Assembly: GCF_005116675.2 (NCBI RefSeq)
Contig: NZ_CP050699.1
Coordinates: forward strand, 930,001-994,000
Direction: 5' to 3'
From: Desulfosediminicola ganghwensis
GTDB lineage: Bacteria; Desulfobacterota; Desulfobulbia; Desulfobulbales; Desulfocapsaceae
DNA: 64,000 nt
The notes beneath the pieces were generated by a model. The model was not told the origin of the DNA. It ran no database searches and worked only from the letters and a program-made list of their open reading frames with translations. The position numbers and the translations under genes are program-made. Positions 28,993 to 37,882 of this stretch are shown here, piece after piece. Every line of letters starts with the position of its first letter. The stretch's first letter is position 1.

Positions 28993-29482
28993 AAAGCATG
29001 TTTCAGAACTGCAGCGTAATCTGGAAATAGTCAGAGAAATCGAGTTTTTTGAAGGTTTTCCCCCAGAGGTGGTGAAGCTGATCGCATATCTCTTTGAGCA
29101 GGGGAGATATCGGGCCGGTGACGTTTTGATAGAGAGAGGCGATGATCCGGGAATGGCATTTTATATAATTTCAGGGGCTTTGGGGGTCTATCTGGAGGTG
29201 GACAAAAAAGAGAGACTCCTGAGAAGTTATGGCGAAAAAGAATTCATCGGGGCCTTTTCTCTGGTGGGCAGCATGCCGTCCCTGTTCACCCTGAAAGTGG
29301 AGGAACCTTCGACACTGCTCATTCTCAACCGGGATCAATTTTTGACTATTCGTGAAAAACACCCGCAGCTTGCGCCTCTGTTGAGGAAAACGATGTTGAA
29401 GCAGTTGCGGCTCTGGGAGCAGAGGAACCTGGAAAACCTGGATCTTTGTTGTCTACAAAAAGTGGGCGTGACCCTATTATAA
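28967..29482 (+). CDS. Cyclic-nucleotide-binding-domain protein
   Basis: The 171-residue protein is a single CRP-type beta-barrel (about 20-150): FFEGFPPEVVKLIAYLFEQGRYRAGDVLIERGDDPGMAFYIISGALGVYL and EFIGAFSLVG resemble the CAP effector domain, though the classical GExxLxxxxRxA phosphate cassette is not clearly kept. It has no DNA-binding domain. It overlaps the ABC gene by 26 bp and precedes the RsbW-like gene by 3 bp, so it is probably translated with both and may act as an allosteric partner of the transporter or of the switch. Confidence 0.82.
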   Translation: MSSSLEDGKKHVSELQRNLEIVREIEFFEGFPPEVVKLIAYLFEQGRYRAGDVLIERGDDPGMAFYIISGALGVYLEVDKKERLLRSYGEKEFIGAFSLVGSMPSLFTLKVEEPSTLLILNRDQFLTIREKHPQLAPLLRKTMLKQLRLWEQRNLENLDLCCLQKVGVTLL

Positions 29483-29485
29483 AGA

Positions 29486-29887
29486 ATGAACGTTACTTTT
29501 CAACTGACAGACGCCACCCTGGATCAACTGGATACGCTCAGTAATGCGATAGAGAATCTTCAGGAGTCAATCCAGTGCTCAGACAAGCAGATGTTTGAAA
29601 TTCTGCTGGTCATAGAGGAGTTGTGCGCTAATGTTGTAAGGCATGGGAAAGGTAAAAACATAGAAATATCCCTTGTTAAGGACTGGGATCAGCTGATCAT
29701 TACCATGGTCGATGACGGCGCGCCTTTCGATATAACCAAGCAGCCATTGCCTGACACCTGTGAAGCTTTGGCGCAGCGTGTACCGGGAGGGCTGGGGGTG
29801 CATCTGGTACATTGTTATACTGACAGTATTGAGTACCAGCGCCGGGACAAAAAGAATGTAACTGTGGTTCGTAAAACTATAGATTAG
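29486..29887 (+). CDS. RsbW-like anti-sigma-factor/serine kinase (HATPase)
   Basis: The 133-residue protein is a GHKL ATPase of the HATPase_c_2 type: LVIEELCANVVRHGKG is the N box, MVDDGAPFDI the G1 box and GGLGVHLVH the G2 box. Proteins of this kind phosphorylate a STAS antagonist and hold a target, often a sigma factor. It has no His-kinase phosphoacceptor. It lies 3 bp after the cyclic-nucleotide-binding gene and 97 bp before the STAS gene. No sigma factor is encoded nearby, so the target may be another protein, possibly the ABC transporter (inference). Confidence 0.88.
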   Translation: MNVTFQLTDATLDQLDTLSNAIENLQESIQCSDKQMFEILLVIEELCANVVRHGKGKNIEISLVKDWDQLIITMVDDGAPFDITKQPLPDTCEALAQRVPGGLGVHLVHCYTDSIEYQRRDKKNVTVVRKTID

Positions 29888-29984
29888 CAGAAGACAGGGA
29901 ACTATCGTAGAACTGGAGCCATCTGCAAATCGTCACAGACAGCGGGCGGTTGCCCGGTGTGAATATTTTCATGAGGCTTTAAAT

Positions 29985-30323
29985 ATGGAATTTACCATTG
30001 CAAAGGAAGCAAACACAATCATTGTAAAACCGGTCGGTCGGCTGGATTCGCTCACATCACCCGATTTTGAAAGAGAGATGGAAGAGTATGTGCGCACACC
30101 GAAAAACAATTTGCTGCTGGATTTTAACGATCTGGATTATATATCGAGCGCCGGACTCCGGGTGGTGCTGAATGTGGCGAAGGTGTATCGGGGGATTGAC
30201 TGGCAGTTTGCAGCATGTAATATGCAGGATCATATCCGCGAGGTTTTTGAAATTTCGGGATTTGACAGTTTTATCAAGATCCATAATTCCATTGGTGATT
30301 TTATTCTTGCCCAAGGAGATTGA
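29985..30323 (+). CDS. STAS-domain anti-sigma-factor antagonist (RsbV/SpoIIAA-like)
   Basis: The 112-residue protein is one STAS domain. The segment LDFNDLDYISSAGLRVVLNV holds the serine that RsbW-type kinases phosphorylate and SpoIIE-type phosphatases release. With the phosphatase at 24445 and the kinase at 29486 it completes a partner switch. It follows the kinase gene by 97 bp. Confidence 0.93.
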   Translation: MEFTIAKEANTIIVKPVGRLDSLTSPDFEREMEEYVRTPKNNLLLDFNDLDYISSAGLRVVLNVAKVYRGIDWQFAACNMQDHIREVFEISGFDSFIKIHNSIGDFILAQGD

Positions 30324-30352
30324 TAAACGCATTTGTTGCCATGGAGGTACGC

Positions 30353-30673
30353 ATGATCACCACGTATCCATTTTATTTTCAATATCAGGTTCGACCGACG
30401 GGTGAAAACGATGGATATTCAGACCTGAGCGGTGCGATAGCGACAGTGATGGTTTTTGCCGAGGATATTGAACTTGCCAAGGCGAGGGCTGGACGGCATG
30501 TGGCAAGGAACCACTGGGAAATTATAGAGGTCAAACGGACCATGATGGTGCGCAGACATCATGTGGAAAACATGGAAGGCATGCTGAAGTCGGTTTATAA
30601 AAAGGCGGAGCAGGCTGGCGTGGCAGCTGTTTTCGATGGGTGGTACAGCTCTGGTACAAGGGTGCAGGCCTGA
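30353..30673 (+). CDS. Conserved-looking hypothetical protein
   Basis: The 106-residue product (MITTYPFYFQYQVRPTGEND...) starts at ATG 30353 with GGAGGT five bases upstream; an upstream TTG at 30320 is less likely. No domain recognised; it is soluble and contains a central segment with alternating charged and aliphatic residues and Arg-rich MMVRRHHVE. It sits 30 bp after the STAS gene and is probably co-transcribed with it. Confidence 0.65.
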   Translation: MITTYPFYFQYQVRPTGENDGYSDLSGAIATVMVFAEDIELAKARAGRHVARNHWEIIEVKRTMMVRRHHVENMEGMLKSVYKKAEQAGVAAVFDGWYSSGTRVQA

Positions 30674-30774
30674 AAGAGATTCTACAGCAAAAGAAGAATC
30701 TTATCGGGTCGCGATTCCTGCAAAGATTTGGCCTGGCAGAAATTACAGGCAATTAACAGGTAAGGACGAAAGGC

Positions 30775-30978
30775 GTGAAGGATACTATTGGAGAGAAGCT
30801 GGTAGAAGCAGTGAAAGAACCGCAGAAATCACAGAGCCATGAAAGTTTCGTGAAGGCAATGGAGCTGAGTAAGGCGTATGCCAGTTCAGGCTCAGTTACC
30901 CACTACAGTGCCGTGGCCAGAACTTTTTATGAACTGTTTGAAATGTTTGAAACAGGTAAGGATCCCAGACAGAAATAG
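30775..30978 (+). CDS. Small hypothetical protein
   Basis: A 67-codon frame from GTG 30775 encodes a hydrophilic, probably helical protein (KDTIGEKLVEAVKEPQKSQSHESFVKAMELSKAYASSGSV...). No family recognised. It ends the plus-strand signalling series before a minus-strand gene. A weak purine-rich RBS (GGACGAAAGG) precedes it. Confidence 0.45.
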   Translation: MKDTIGEKLVEAVKEPQKSQSHESFVKAMELSKAYASSGSVTHYSAVARTFYELFEMFETGKDPRQK

Positions 30979-31022
30979 CATGTTCGGAGCATAGAGACAA
31001 GGTCGCCGGGGCTGGCATGGGG

Positions 31023-32003
31023 TCACCTGTTTTGTGGATGACGCCGCTTGAGGTAGTGACCCAGCAAGGCGGGATTTTTCTCGCTTTTGGGGACTATCAT
31101 TTTCAGGTACTGGATATTCTTTTCGATATAATCGAGATAGAGATTTTTATCTATGCCCCACCACTCCCTGAAATGGGTCTGCATTGCAAGGCATCTGTTT
31201 TTGAACTGAACGGCTAGTCTGTTTTCAATAACTTCATAGTAGAAGGTTGCCGTTCCCCGCATCAGGTCCATCGAGGAGTCGAACTCTTCAATGCCGGCAT
31301 CTTTTTGTTCCATATACAACAGTGGAAGGCTCTCCAGGTAATACCTGTCCCCCATTTGGGCGAGAATATCAGCAGTGCCGAGCACGTGGCCGGTCAGTTC
31401 GATCTCTTCCGATTCAAAAGGCAGGGTTTCCGGCTTTATATCCAGATTTGTACAGTTGATAATTGGTTCACAGTTGTCAACGTAGGCGTCGGGCAAGCCA
31501 AGCTCAGAGATATATTCCCTGGCGAAGTTTATTGAGCGTTTCTCGTGGCATTTGAGATACGCGGAGCCGTTTGATTCTGAATCATGAATTGTGAGAAGCA
31601 TGCCGGTATCGTGGAAATACGCGCATAATATGCCAAGTTTTATCACATCGTCCGGCAAATGATGGCCGTCGCATTTCAGGCCATGAAAGAGCCGCATCGT
31701 GGCCAGAACAACACTTCTGGTATGGCGGAGGTCATGATATTTGATGTTACTTTTTCGAAAACCTTGCTTTTTGCCATCAAATATTGCGTCAATATCATTA
31801 TGCAACCGGATGATAAAACCATCTTCCGTGGCTGGAAGCAGATCATTGGAAATTCGGATCAGTTCCGGGAGCGGATCTGTATCGGTACCACTCTCGAAGA
31901 CATTTCTCAATTCGATATCAGAGAAATTGCGTGGAGTGGACTCAGGAAGCTCGTCGTGCTGTTTCAGGGCTTCCTCGGTTTTATCAGCCTGCCAATTCGT
32001 CAT
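31023..32003 (-). CDS. HD-domain phosphohydrolase, phosphodiesterase-like
   Basis: The 326-residue protein has an HD/PDEase-type domain: YHDLRHTRSVVLATMRLFHG gives the first metal-binding His residues and CAYFHDTGMLL the His-Asp pair, with more acidic residues to about 240. It resembles the class I cyclic nucleotide phosphodiesterase arrangement (YHxxxH...HD). Hydrolysis of cAMP/cGMP would fit the nearby cyclase and cyclic-nucleotide-binding genes, but other phosphomonoesters are possible. GGAT-like RBS is weak. It is divergent from the GGDEF response regulator across 180 bp. Confidence 0.75.
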   Translation of the reverse strand: MTNWQADKTEEALKQHDELPESTPRNFSDIELRNVFESGTDTDPLPELIRISNDLLPATEDGFIIRLHNDIDAIFDGKKQGFRKSNIKYHDLRHTRSVVLATMRLFHGLKCDGHHLPDDVIKLGILCAYFHDTGMLLTIHDSESNGSAYLKCHEKRSINFAREYISELGLPDAYVDNCEPIINCTNLDIKPETLPFESEEIELTGHVLGTADILAQMGDRYYLESLPLLYMEQKDAGIEEFDSSMDLMRGTATFYYEVIENRLAVQFKNRCLAMQTHFREWWGIDKNLYLDYIEKNIQYLKMIVPKSEKNPALLGHYLKRRHPQNR

Positions 32004-32220
32004 ACGGTAATCCTATCTATTCAATTGATCCAAAGCAATTGAAAGATAAATTTATTAATGATTTCGGTGTTAACGGCTGATATTGCCCTATTCGGAGAGA
32101 AATTGCAAAAGACTTTTTCCATACTGGATTTTAATCATTTCAATATGCTACTATTGGTGATTGTAAATCCGTAATTGTCAATATTTGGAACCAAATCCAA
32201 AAGGTTGCGAAATATACAGC

Positions 32221-33117
32221 ATGGAAAAACCTAAGGATAGTGCCAAAATACTCGTCGTGGATGACGATAGCCCTGTGCGTTTGGCGCTGAAGGCTATGGT
32301 CACTTCGCTTGGTTACGATTGCCTGGTTGCCGAGGGGGGCGAGCAGGCGCTGGCGATTATGGCGGAAAACGATATCGACATGGTGTTGTCAGATATTGTC
32401 ATGCCCGGCATGGATGGTATGGAGCTCCTTGGAAAAATCAAGAAAACACATAAAGATACCGATGTGATAATTGCTACGGGCTTTAGCGGCAGGGTCAATT
32501 ATGCCGATGTAATCAGCGCGGGCGCCATGGATTTTATCAAGAAGCCGATAGAGCTTGCAGAGTTGGAAGCAAAGCTTGCCAGAGGCTTCAGGGAGAGGGC
32601 TCTGGTACGGCGTCTGGAGCAATTGTCGCTCAGCGATGGTTTGACCGGGCTTTTGAACAGGCGTGCCTTCGACCAACGATTCACCCGAGAGGTTGAGCGT
32701 GCGAATCGTCAGGGCTATCAGCTTTTCCTGGCAATCATTGACGTGGACAGATTCAAGGAATTCAACGATACCTACGGTCACCAGGAGGGTGATCAGGTGT
32801 TGGTGGCTCTGGCCAGGGTAGTCGTCGATTGTACCCGGACTAATGTGGATATGTGCTTCCGCCTCGGTGGAGATGAATTTGCAATCCTGCTGCCGCAGAC
32901 GAATTCAAGGCAGGCTCAGGGGATAATGAAAAGGGTGCTGAATGGCTTTAATGCGTATCAATTTGGTACAACTACTCTTTCCATAGGCCTGGCAACATGC
33001 AGGAGAAATATTGATGTGCCGGTAGCTGAAGATGAAGAGATGATGAAGGCCAGAGCAGATCAGGCAATGTATGACGCGAAAAACAGCGGCAGAAATCGTA
33101 TCGTCTGTCGCGGCTGA
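32221..33117 (+). CDS. Response regulator with GGDEF diguanylate cyclase domain
   Basis: The protein (298 residues from ATG 32221; TTG 32185 is an alternative) has a receiver domain (about 8-125; ILVVDDD, phospho-Asp in LSDIVMPGMDG, Lys in FIKKPIE) and a GGDEF domain (about 135-298; LTGLLNRRAFD, DVDRFKEFNDTYGHQEGD, FRLGGDEF). It should make cyclic di-GMP when phosphorylated. The inhibitory RxxD site five residues before GGDEF reads TNVD, so product inhibition is probably absent. No cognate histidine kinase is adjacent. Confidence 0.92.
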   Translation: MEKPKDSAKILVVDDDSPVRLALKAMVTSLGYDCLVAEGGEQALAIMAENDIDMVLSDIVMPGMDGMELLGKIKKTHKDTDVIIATGFSGRVNYADVISAGAMDFIKKPIELAELEAKLARGFRERALVRRLEQLSLSDGLTGLLNRRAFDQRFTREVERANRQGYQLFLAIIDVDRFKEFNDTYGHQEGDQVLVALARVVVDCTRTNVDMCFRLGGDEFAILLPQTNSRQAQGIMKRVLNGFNAYQFGTTTLSIGLATCRRNIDVPVAEDEEMMKARADQAMYDAKNSGRNRIVCRG

Positions 33118-33263
33118 GTCGGACTTTCTATAAGCCGCTACTCTCTGGAATCATTGTGCAATCTACTGGTAGGGAAGAGTGTTGTAGCTTTACCTTGTTA
33201 CTCCTGTCACCGTTCTCCTCACGCCGAACTCCTTGCAGCGAAGCTCCAGCAGTAATCAGATAA

Positions 33264-33300
33264 AAAAAGCCGTAACTCCTATAGAGAGTTACGGCTTTTT
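33264..33300. terminator. Bidirectional terminator between the GGDEF gene and purF
   Basis: A perfect 15 bp stem (AAAAAGCCGTAACTC, 33264-33278, with GAGTTACGGCTTTTT, 33286-33300) around a 7-base loop has T-runs in both directions. It serves both convergent genes. Confidence 0.9.
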
Positions 33301-33343
33301 CTTTTCAGATTATCCTGTAGTTGCCTTCGAGCTGAGCAGAATC

Positions 33344-34759
33344 CTAGTCCAGGGCTTCTTTCTTGAACATTTTATCAGGCTCGACCGGATAAACTCCGTT
33401 GAAACAGGCAAGGCAGAAGGCATTTTTATCCATGCCGGTCGCTTCCACGAGGCCTTCGAGGCTCAGGTAGTGCAGGGAATCGAGGCCGAGGTATTTGGCG
33501 ATTTCGTCAATGGTCTTCTGATTGGCAATCAACTGCGATTCGGAAGGGAAATCGATACCATAATAGCAGGCGTTGCGAGTCGGAGGACAGCTGACCACCA
33601 TATGCACCTCTTTGGCGCCTGCCTCACGCAGGGCACGGACACGGCTCTTGCCGGTCGTTCCGCGAATGATGGAATCCTCAACGATAATTACTCTTTTATC
33701 TTTCAGGAAACCCCGAACCGGATTGAGCTTCACGCGGACATTAAAGTCGCGCATGGACTGTGTTGGTTCAATAAAGGTGCGTCCGACATAATGGTTTCGG
33801 ATAACGCCCATCTCCAGCGGAATGCCGGATGCCTGGGAGTAACCGAGAGCGGCGTAGTTGCCAGAGTCGGGAAACGGCATTACAAAGTCGGCATCGATCT
33901 TGGCTTCTTTGGCCAGGATTTCTCCCATCCTTTTGCGGGCCATGTACACACTGGTGCCGAAAATATCAGAGTCGGGGCGGGCAAAGTAGACCTGTTCGAA
34001 GATACAGAAGTTCGTCTCCTGTCTTGGCCAGGGGTAGAGTGAGCGCATGCCCTCCTTATCGAGAATCAGCATCTCACCCGGAGCGATATCGCGAACGTAC
34101 TCGGCGTCAACGAGGTCGAGAGCGCAGGTTTCAGAGGCGACAATATAACCACCATTGGTCAATTTACCGAGACACAAGGGGCGGAAACCGTCTGGGTCGC
34201 GCACTGCCACCAGGGTATCGGGGGTCATAACCAGCATGGAGTAGGCACCCTTCATGGCCCTGAAGGTTTCTTTTAACGCATCTTCGAGCCCCTTCTTGGC
34301 GGCGCGTACCATCAGGTGAAGAACAACCTCGCTGTCCATTGTGGTCTGGAAAATTGAACCGCGATCTTCCAAAACACGACGTAATTGCATGGAGTTGGTC
34401 AGGTTGCCATTGTGGGCGACAGCAAGTGTCGTCCCCTGGTGGCTGACCATCAGTGGTTGAGTATTTACAATGTTGGAGGCACCGGTGGTGGAGTAGCGCA
34501 CATGGCCGATGGAGATGTTGCCCTTGAGCCGCTGAAGGACATCTTCAGAGAATACCTCGGGAACCAGCCCCATATCCTTGTGCATGCAGACCTTCTTGCC
34601 GTCGGAGGTGACGATACCGGCACTCTCCTGACCACGGTGCTGCAGGGCGTAAAGGCCGAAGTAGGCGAGTTTTGAGGAATCATCGTGCCCGTAAATACCG
34701 CAAACTCCGCATTCATGGGTTGGTTTCAGTGAGTTGTGGTGAATGGTGTTGTCTGACAT
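33344..34759 (-). CDS. purF: Amidophosphoribosyltransferase
   Basis: PurF makes 5-phosphoribosylamine from PRPP and glutamine, the first step of purine synthesis. The mature N-terminal nucleophile is the Cys of ECGVCGIYGHDD, after a 16-residue propeptide from ATG 34759 (an ATG at 34810 would give 33). The PRPP loop VIIVEDSIIRGTT and iron-sulfur-type cysteines in CPPTRNACYYG and FCLACFNG are present, as in the propeptide-containing Bacillus-type enzyme. Length 471 residues from the preferred start. It appears to be monocistronic, ending in the bidirectional terminator. Confidence 0.95.
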   Translation of the reverse strand: MSDNTIHHNSLKPTHECGVCGIYGHDDSSKLAYFGLYALQHRGQESAGIVTSDGKKVCMHKDMGLVPEVFSEDVLQRLKGNISIGHVRYSTTGASNIVNTQPLMVSHQGTTLAVAHNGNLTNSMQLRRVLEDRGSIFQTTMDSEVVLHLMVRAAKKGLEDALKETFRAMKGAYSMLVMTPDTLVAVRDPDGFRPLCLGKLTNGGYIVASETCALDLVDAEYVRDIAPGEMLILDKEGMRSLYPWPRQETNFCIFEQVYFARPDSDIFGTSVYMARKRMGEILAKEAKIDADFVMPFPDSGNYAALGYSQASGIPLEMGVIRNHYVGRTFIEPTQSMRDFNVRVKLNPVRGFLKDKRVIIVEDSIIRGTTGKSRVRALREAGAKEVHMVVSCPPTRNACYYGIDFPSESQLIANQKTIDEIAKYLGLDSLHYLSLEGLVEATGMDKNAFCLACFNGVYPVEPDKMFKKEALD

Positions 34760-35078
34760 AAACCCGTCCGTTGAAGTACATTCTGCAAGAGGAATACGTG
34801 TCGTTTCCATAAGCTGGAATTCCGATCGGCTCTACGCAGAGGCTTGAAATTAAAGGAAAACTAAATAAACTAGGCTATTGGGCTTAGCTTGGTGCAAAGC
34901 CCATCTTGTACCATGTGATGCTATAATTCAACAAGAAAGAACGTCCTGGAGATACTTTATAAACGAAAATACCATGCTTTAGCTTTCGTTATAGAGTGCA
35001 TAACCGTCGTTAGATGTTCTTATCTATACTGATAATGCCGATTTCCTCATCAGGCTGCTGATTCAAACAATGAACAGC

Positions 35079-36227
35079 TTAATTGCCGGAGGCAATTCCA
35101 TAAACAAGTTCTGTAACCCGCACCAGATGGTTCAGATCCAGTTGCTCGTCGGTGGTGTGTACTTTTTCCATACCGGTGGCGACAATGGCAGTGGGGATGC
35201 CGAAGCCATTGAGTATATTGGCATCGCTTCCTCCACCGGCAATCACGAACTGCAACTCTCTTCCCATTTGTTCTCCAACCTTTTGGATGCGTTGAATAAC
35301 GGGTGATTCGATTTCGAGCAGCATCGCCGGATAATCTGTGGTGGTCTGGATGGAAAGTGCAGGCTTGAGAGTGTTTTCAGGGGATGGATTCTGCCAATCC
35401 TCTATCACCTGCTGAAAGGTGTCCGCGATCAGCCTGGTTTGTTGCTCAAGCTTCTCGATTTTATGGCTACGGACCTCTCCTTCGATGATCACTGTTTCCG
35501 GAACGATATTGGTTGCCGAGCCACCGCTGATAACGCCGAAATTGGCAGTAGTTTCGTTATCAATTCGTCCTAACTGGATACTGTTGATTGCTTTAGCCGC
35601 AACCTGGATGGCGCTGATGCCTGCTTCCGGGTTGAGCCCGGCATGGGCGGCAGCACCGGTCACTTCAATGCGAAACTTGTTGGCGGCCGGAGCGCCTATC
35701 ACCACACTGTCGATGCCGCTGGAGTCCAGGGCGTAGCCATATTTTGCAGTGATGTTGGAATGCTCGAGGTGCTTGGCCCCGAGCAGGCCGACCTCCTCGC
35801 AGGTTGTCAGCACCACTTCGATGAGTCCATGCTCAATTTTCTGTTCTTTGAGAATAGTGAGGGTCTCGATAATAGCGGCAATGCCGGATTTGTCATCCCC
35901 GCCAAGTATGGTCTCGCCCTTGCTGGTGAAGATGTCGCCGGTGCGTACAACTTCGACACCAGTGCCGGGTTGTACGGTATCCATGTGAGCAGAGAAGAAA
36001 ACGCCTTCAGTATCGTCTTTGGTCGCATTGAAGCGGATGATCAGGTTGCCGCACTCACTGCCGGTTCCTGTGGCTGAATTATCTTCGATGATTTGATCTG
36101 CACCGAGGGAAGCGAACACCTCTTTCAGATGATCCGCAACCGACTTTTCACTTCGCGACGGGCTGTCAATCTCGCACAGTGTGGTGAAGGTTTTGGCTAT
36201 ACGTTCTCTATCGATATATTGAGTCAT
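35079..36227 (-). CDS. M20-family peptidase, peptidase T-like
   Basis: The 382-residue enzyme keeps all metal-site motifs: SAHMDTV, GGDDKSG, CEEVGLLG (catalytic Glu), the LDSSG region and the C-terminal GGGSDANI with HTTDEQ. It is most like the short peptidase T (PepT2) group that removes N-terminal residues from tripeptides. This intact active site is a useful contrast to the degenerate M20 domain at 1668-3818. GCAGGAGACAGC precedes the ATG. It lies 15 bp upstream of ispDF on the same strand in the opposite order of transcription: ispDF is first, then this gene. Confidence 0.88.
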   Translation of the reverse strand: MTQYIDRERIAKTFTTLCEIDSPSRSEKSVADHLKEVFASLGADQIIEDNSATGTGSECGNLIIRFNATKDDTEGVFFSAHMDTVQPGTGVEVVRTGDIFTSKGETILGGDDKSGIAAIIETLTILKEQKIEHGLIEVVLTTCEEVGLLGAKHLEHSNITAKYGYALDSSGIDSVVIGAPAANKFRIEVTGAAAHAGLNPEAGISAIQVAAKAINSIQLGRIDNETTANFGVISGGSATNIVPETVIIEGEVRSHKIEKLEQQTRLIADTFQQVIEDWQNPSPENTLKPALSIQTTTDYPAMLLEIESPVIQRIQKVGEQMGRELQFVIAGGGSDANILNGFGIPTAIVATGMEKVHTTDEQLDLNHLVRVTELVYGIASGN

Positions 36228-36242
36228 GCTGTCTCCTGCTGA

Positions 36243-37451
36243 CTAGTTGGCTGAAGTGAGTAAAACAACGGCGTGGCAGCTAATGCCTTCGCCCCGGCCG
36301 GTATATCCCATCTTCTCTGTGGTGGTGGCCTTGAGGTTGATGGCATCTTCGGGTGCCTGGCAGCTTTTCGCCAGCACCTCTTTCATCCTGGGGATATGGG
36401 GGGCAAGTTTTGGTTTCTGGCACACCACAGTGATATCGGCGTTACCGATCCTGTAGCCTTTTTTCCTGGCAAGCTCAATGGTTCGATCAAGTAGCTTGAT
36501 AGAATATATATCCTTGAAAGCACCGTCACTGTCGGGGAAATGGCTGCCGATATCGCCGGCACCCAACGCGCCGAGAATCGCATCACACAGGGCGTGGGTA
36601 AGCACGTCGGCATCGGAGTGGCCGGCGAGGCCCAACTCGTAGTCGATCTCAATGCCGCCCAGCACAAGTTTTCTCCCCTCGACAAGCCGGTGGGCATCAA
36701 AGCCGTGGCCTATCCTGCAGGCGGCCGCCCCCTCGGGTGCGTCGGGCGACGGGTTGTCGTTTTGTAGTGATCTCTGCATAATGATCTCAGCCAGTGCCAG
36801 ATCTTCGGGTCTGGTGATTTTGAGATTAGTCTCCTCGCCCATGACCAGAGTCACAGGGATTCCGGCGTGCTCAAGCAGCATCGACTCGTCGGTGACATCT
36901 TGACCGGCAGCGGCCTGATACCCTTTTCTCAACAGGGCGAGGGTGGCGGCCTGGGGGGTCTGGGCCTGCCAGAGACCTTCACGGTCTACGGTATCTGTAA
37001 CCAGGTTGCCGTCTCCACCACGCTTCAGGGTATCCTTAACGGGAACTGCGGCAATTGCAGCGCCATGCTGCTCCACCGCCTGACAACAACGGTCGATCAG
37101 CTCAGAGGAGAGCAGGGGTCTTGCCCCATCGTGGACCAGCACGATTTCAATGTCATCGTCCAGCGCCTCAAGTCCGTTGAAAACCGAGTCCTGTCTTCTA
37201 CGGCCACCGGCGGTGACAATAAGCGACGGGCAGTTAAGGCCGTGTTCGGCCAAAAGGTGCTCGGTCTTTTCCAGCCACTCGGCAGGGACCGCAACGACGG
37301 TCTGATCAATGGCCGGATGGCGGACAAAAGCCCGGACGGTATGGACCAGAATCGGAGCATCTCCGAGGGAGTGATACTGTTTGGGATGATTGGATTTCAT
37401 CCGGGTGCCGGAACCGGCCGCAGGGATGATGGCGGCAACTTTCGATGTCAT
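36243..37451 (-). CDS. ispDF: Bifunctional IspD-IspF (MEP cytidylyltransferase / MECDP synthase)
   Basis: The N-terminal half (VAAIIPAAGSGTRMKSNHPKQY, VLVHDGARPLL) is IspD, which couples MEP to CTP. The C-terminal half from about residue 240 (RIGHGFDAHRLVEGRKLVLGG, GHSDADVLTHALCDAILGALGAGDIGSHFPD) is IspF, which cyclises the later intermediate; His/Asp zinc ligands are present. Both act in the non-mevalonate isoprenoid pathway. Fusion is known in alpha-, epsilon- and some deltaproteobacteria. The ATG at 37451 fits the family start; the frame extends to 37499. It lies 82 bp downstream of the RNase P RNA gene. Confidence 0.95.
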   Translation of the reverse strand: MTSKVAAIIPAAGSGTRMKSNHPKQYHSLGDAPILVHTVRAFVRHPAIDQTVVAVPAEWLEKTEHLLAEHGLNCPSLIVTAGGRRRQDSVFNGLEALDDDIEIVLVHDGARPLLSSELIDRCCQAVEQHGAAIAAVPVKDTLKRGGDGNLVTDTVDREGLWQAQTPQAATLALLRKGYQAAAGQDVTDESMLLEHAGIPVTLVMGEETNLKITRPEDLALAEIIMQRSLQNDNPSPDAPEGAAACRIGHGFDAHRLVEGRKLVLGGIEIDYELGLAGHSDADVLTHALCDAILGALGAGDIGSHFPDSDGAFKDIYSIKLLDRTIELARKKGYRIGNADITVVCQKPKLAPHIPRMKEVLAKSCQAPEDAINLKATTTEKMGYTGRGEGISCHAVVLLTSAN

Positions 37452-37533
37452 TACGTCAATAGTTGAAAATAGAAGAAGGCTGCCCCGATCTGTCAACAAA
37501 AGTGTCAGCAGCAGAACAGCCTCAAAAAAATTG

Positions 37534-37882
37534 GAGTGGGCTATAAGCCGAATTCTGTCTCCCCTTGCGGGGCCATGATCATTTAACTGGGATGCTGATT
37601 GCTCAGCACCTCTTGCAACCTACCCGGAGATTTCGAGCGGGCAACTCTCAAGCATCTCTCTATTTGGTCTTGCTCTGGATGGGGTTTACCGTGCCTCTCT
37701 TGTCGCCAAGAGAGCGGTGAGCTCTTACCTCGCCGTTTCACCCTTACCTGAAAAATCAGGCGGTTTAATTTCTGTGGCACTTTCCCCCGGTCACCCGGAG
37801 TTCGTGTTACGAACCATCCTGCCCTGTAGAGTTCGGACTTTCCTCTCCGGCACCAGGGCCGGAGCGATCATGCGCCCACTCC
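37534..37882 (-). ncRNA. rnpB: RNase P RNA, bacterial class A
   Basis: Read on the minus strand the RNA begins GGAGUGGGCGCAUGAUCGCU and ends in GGCUUAUAGCCCACUC, the pairing P1 ends. The universal GAGAGGAAAGUCCGAAC with ACAGGGCAGGAUGG, GGGUGACCGGGGGAAAGUGCCACAGAAA, GGGUGAAACGGCGAGGUAAGAGCUCACCGC and CCGGGUAGGUUGCAAGAGG are all present. A T-run (complement of 37524-37530) right after the 3-prime end can terminate it. It is the catalytic RNA that matures tRNA 5-prime ends. Long motif segments are cited in parts; total about 349 nt. Confidence 0.97.
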
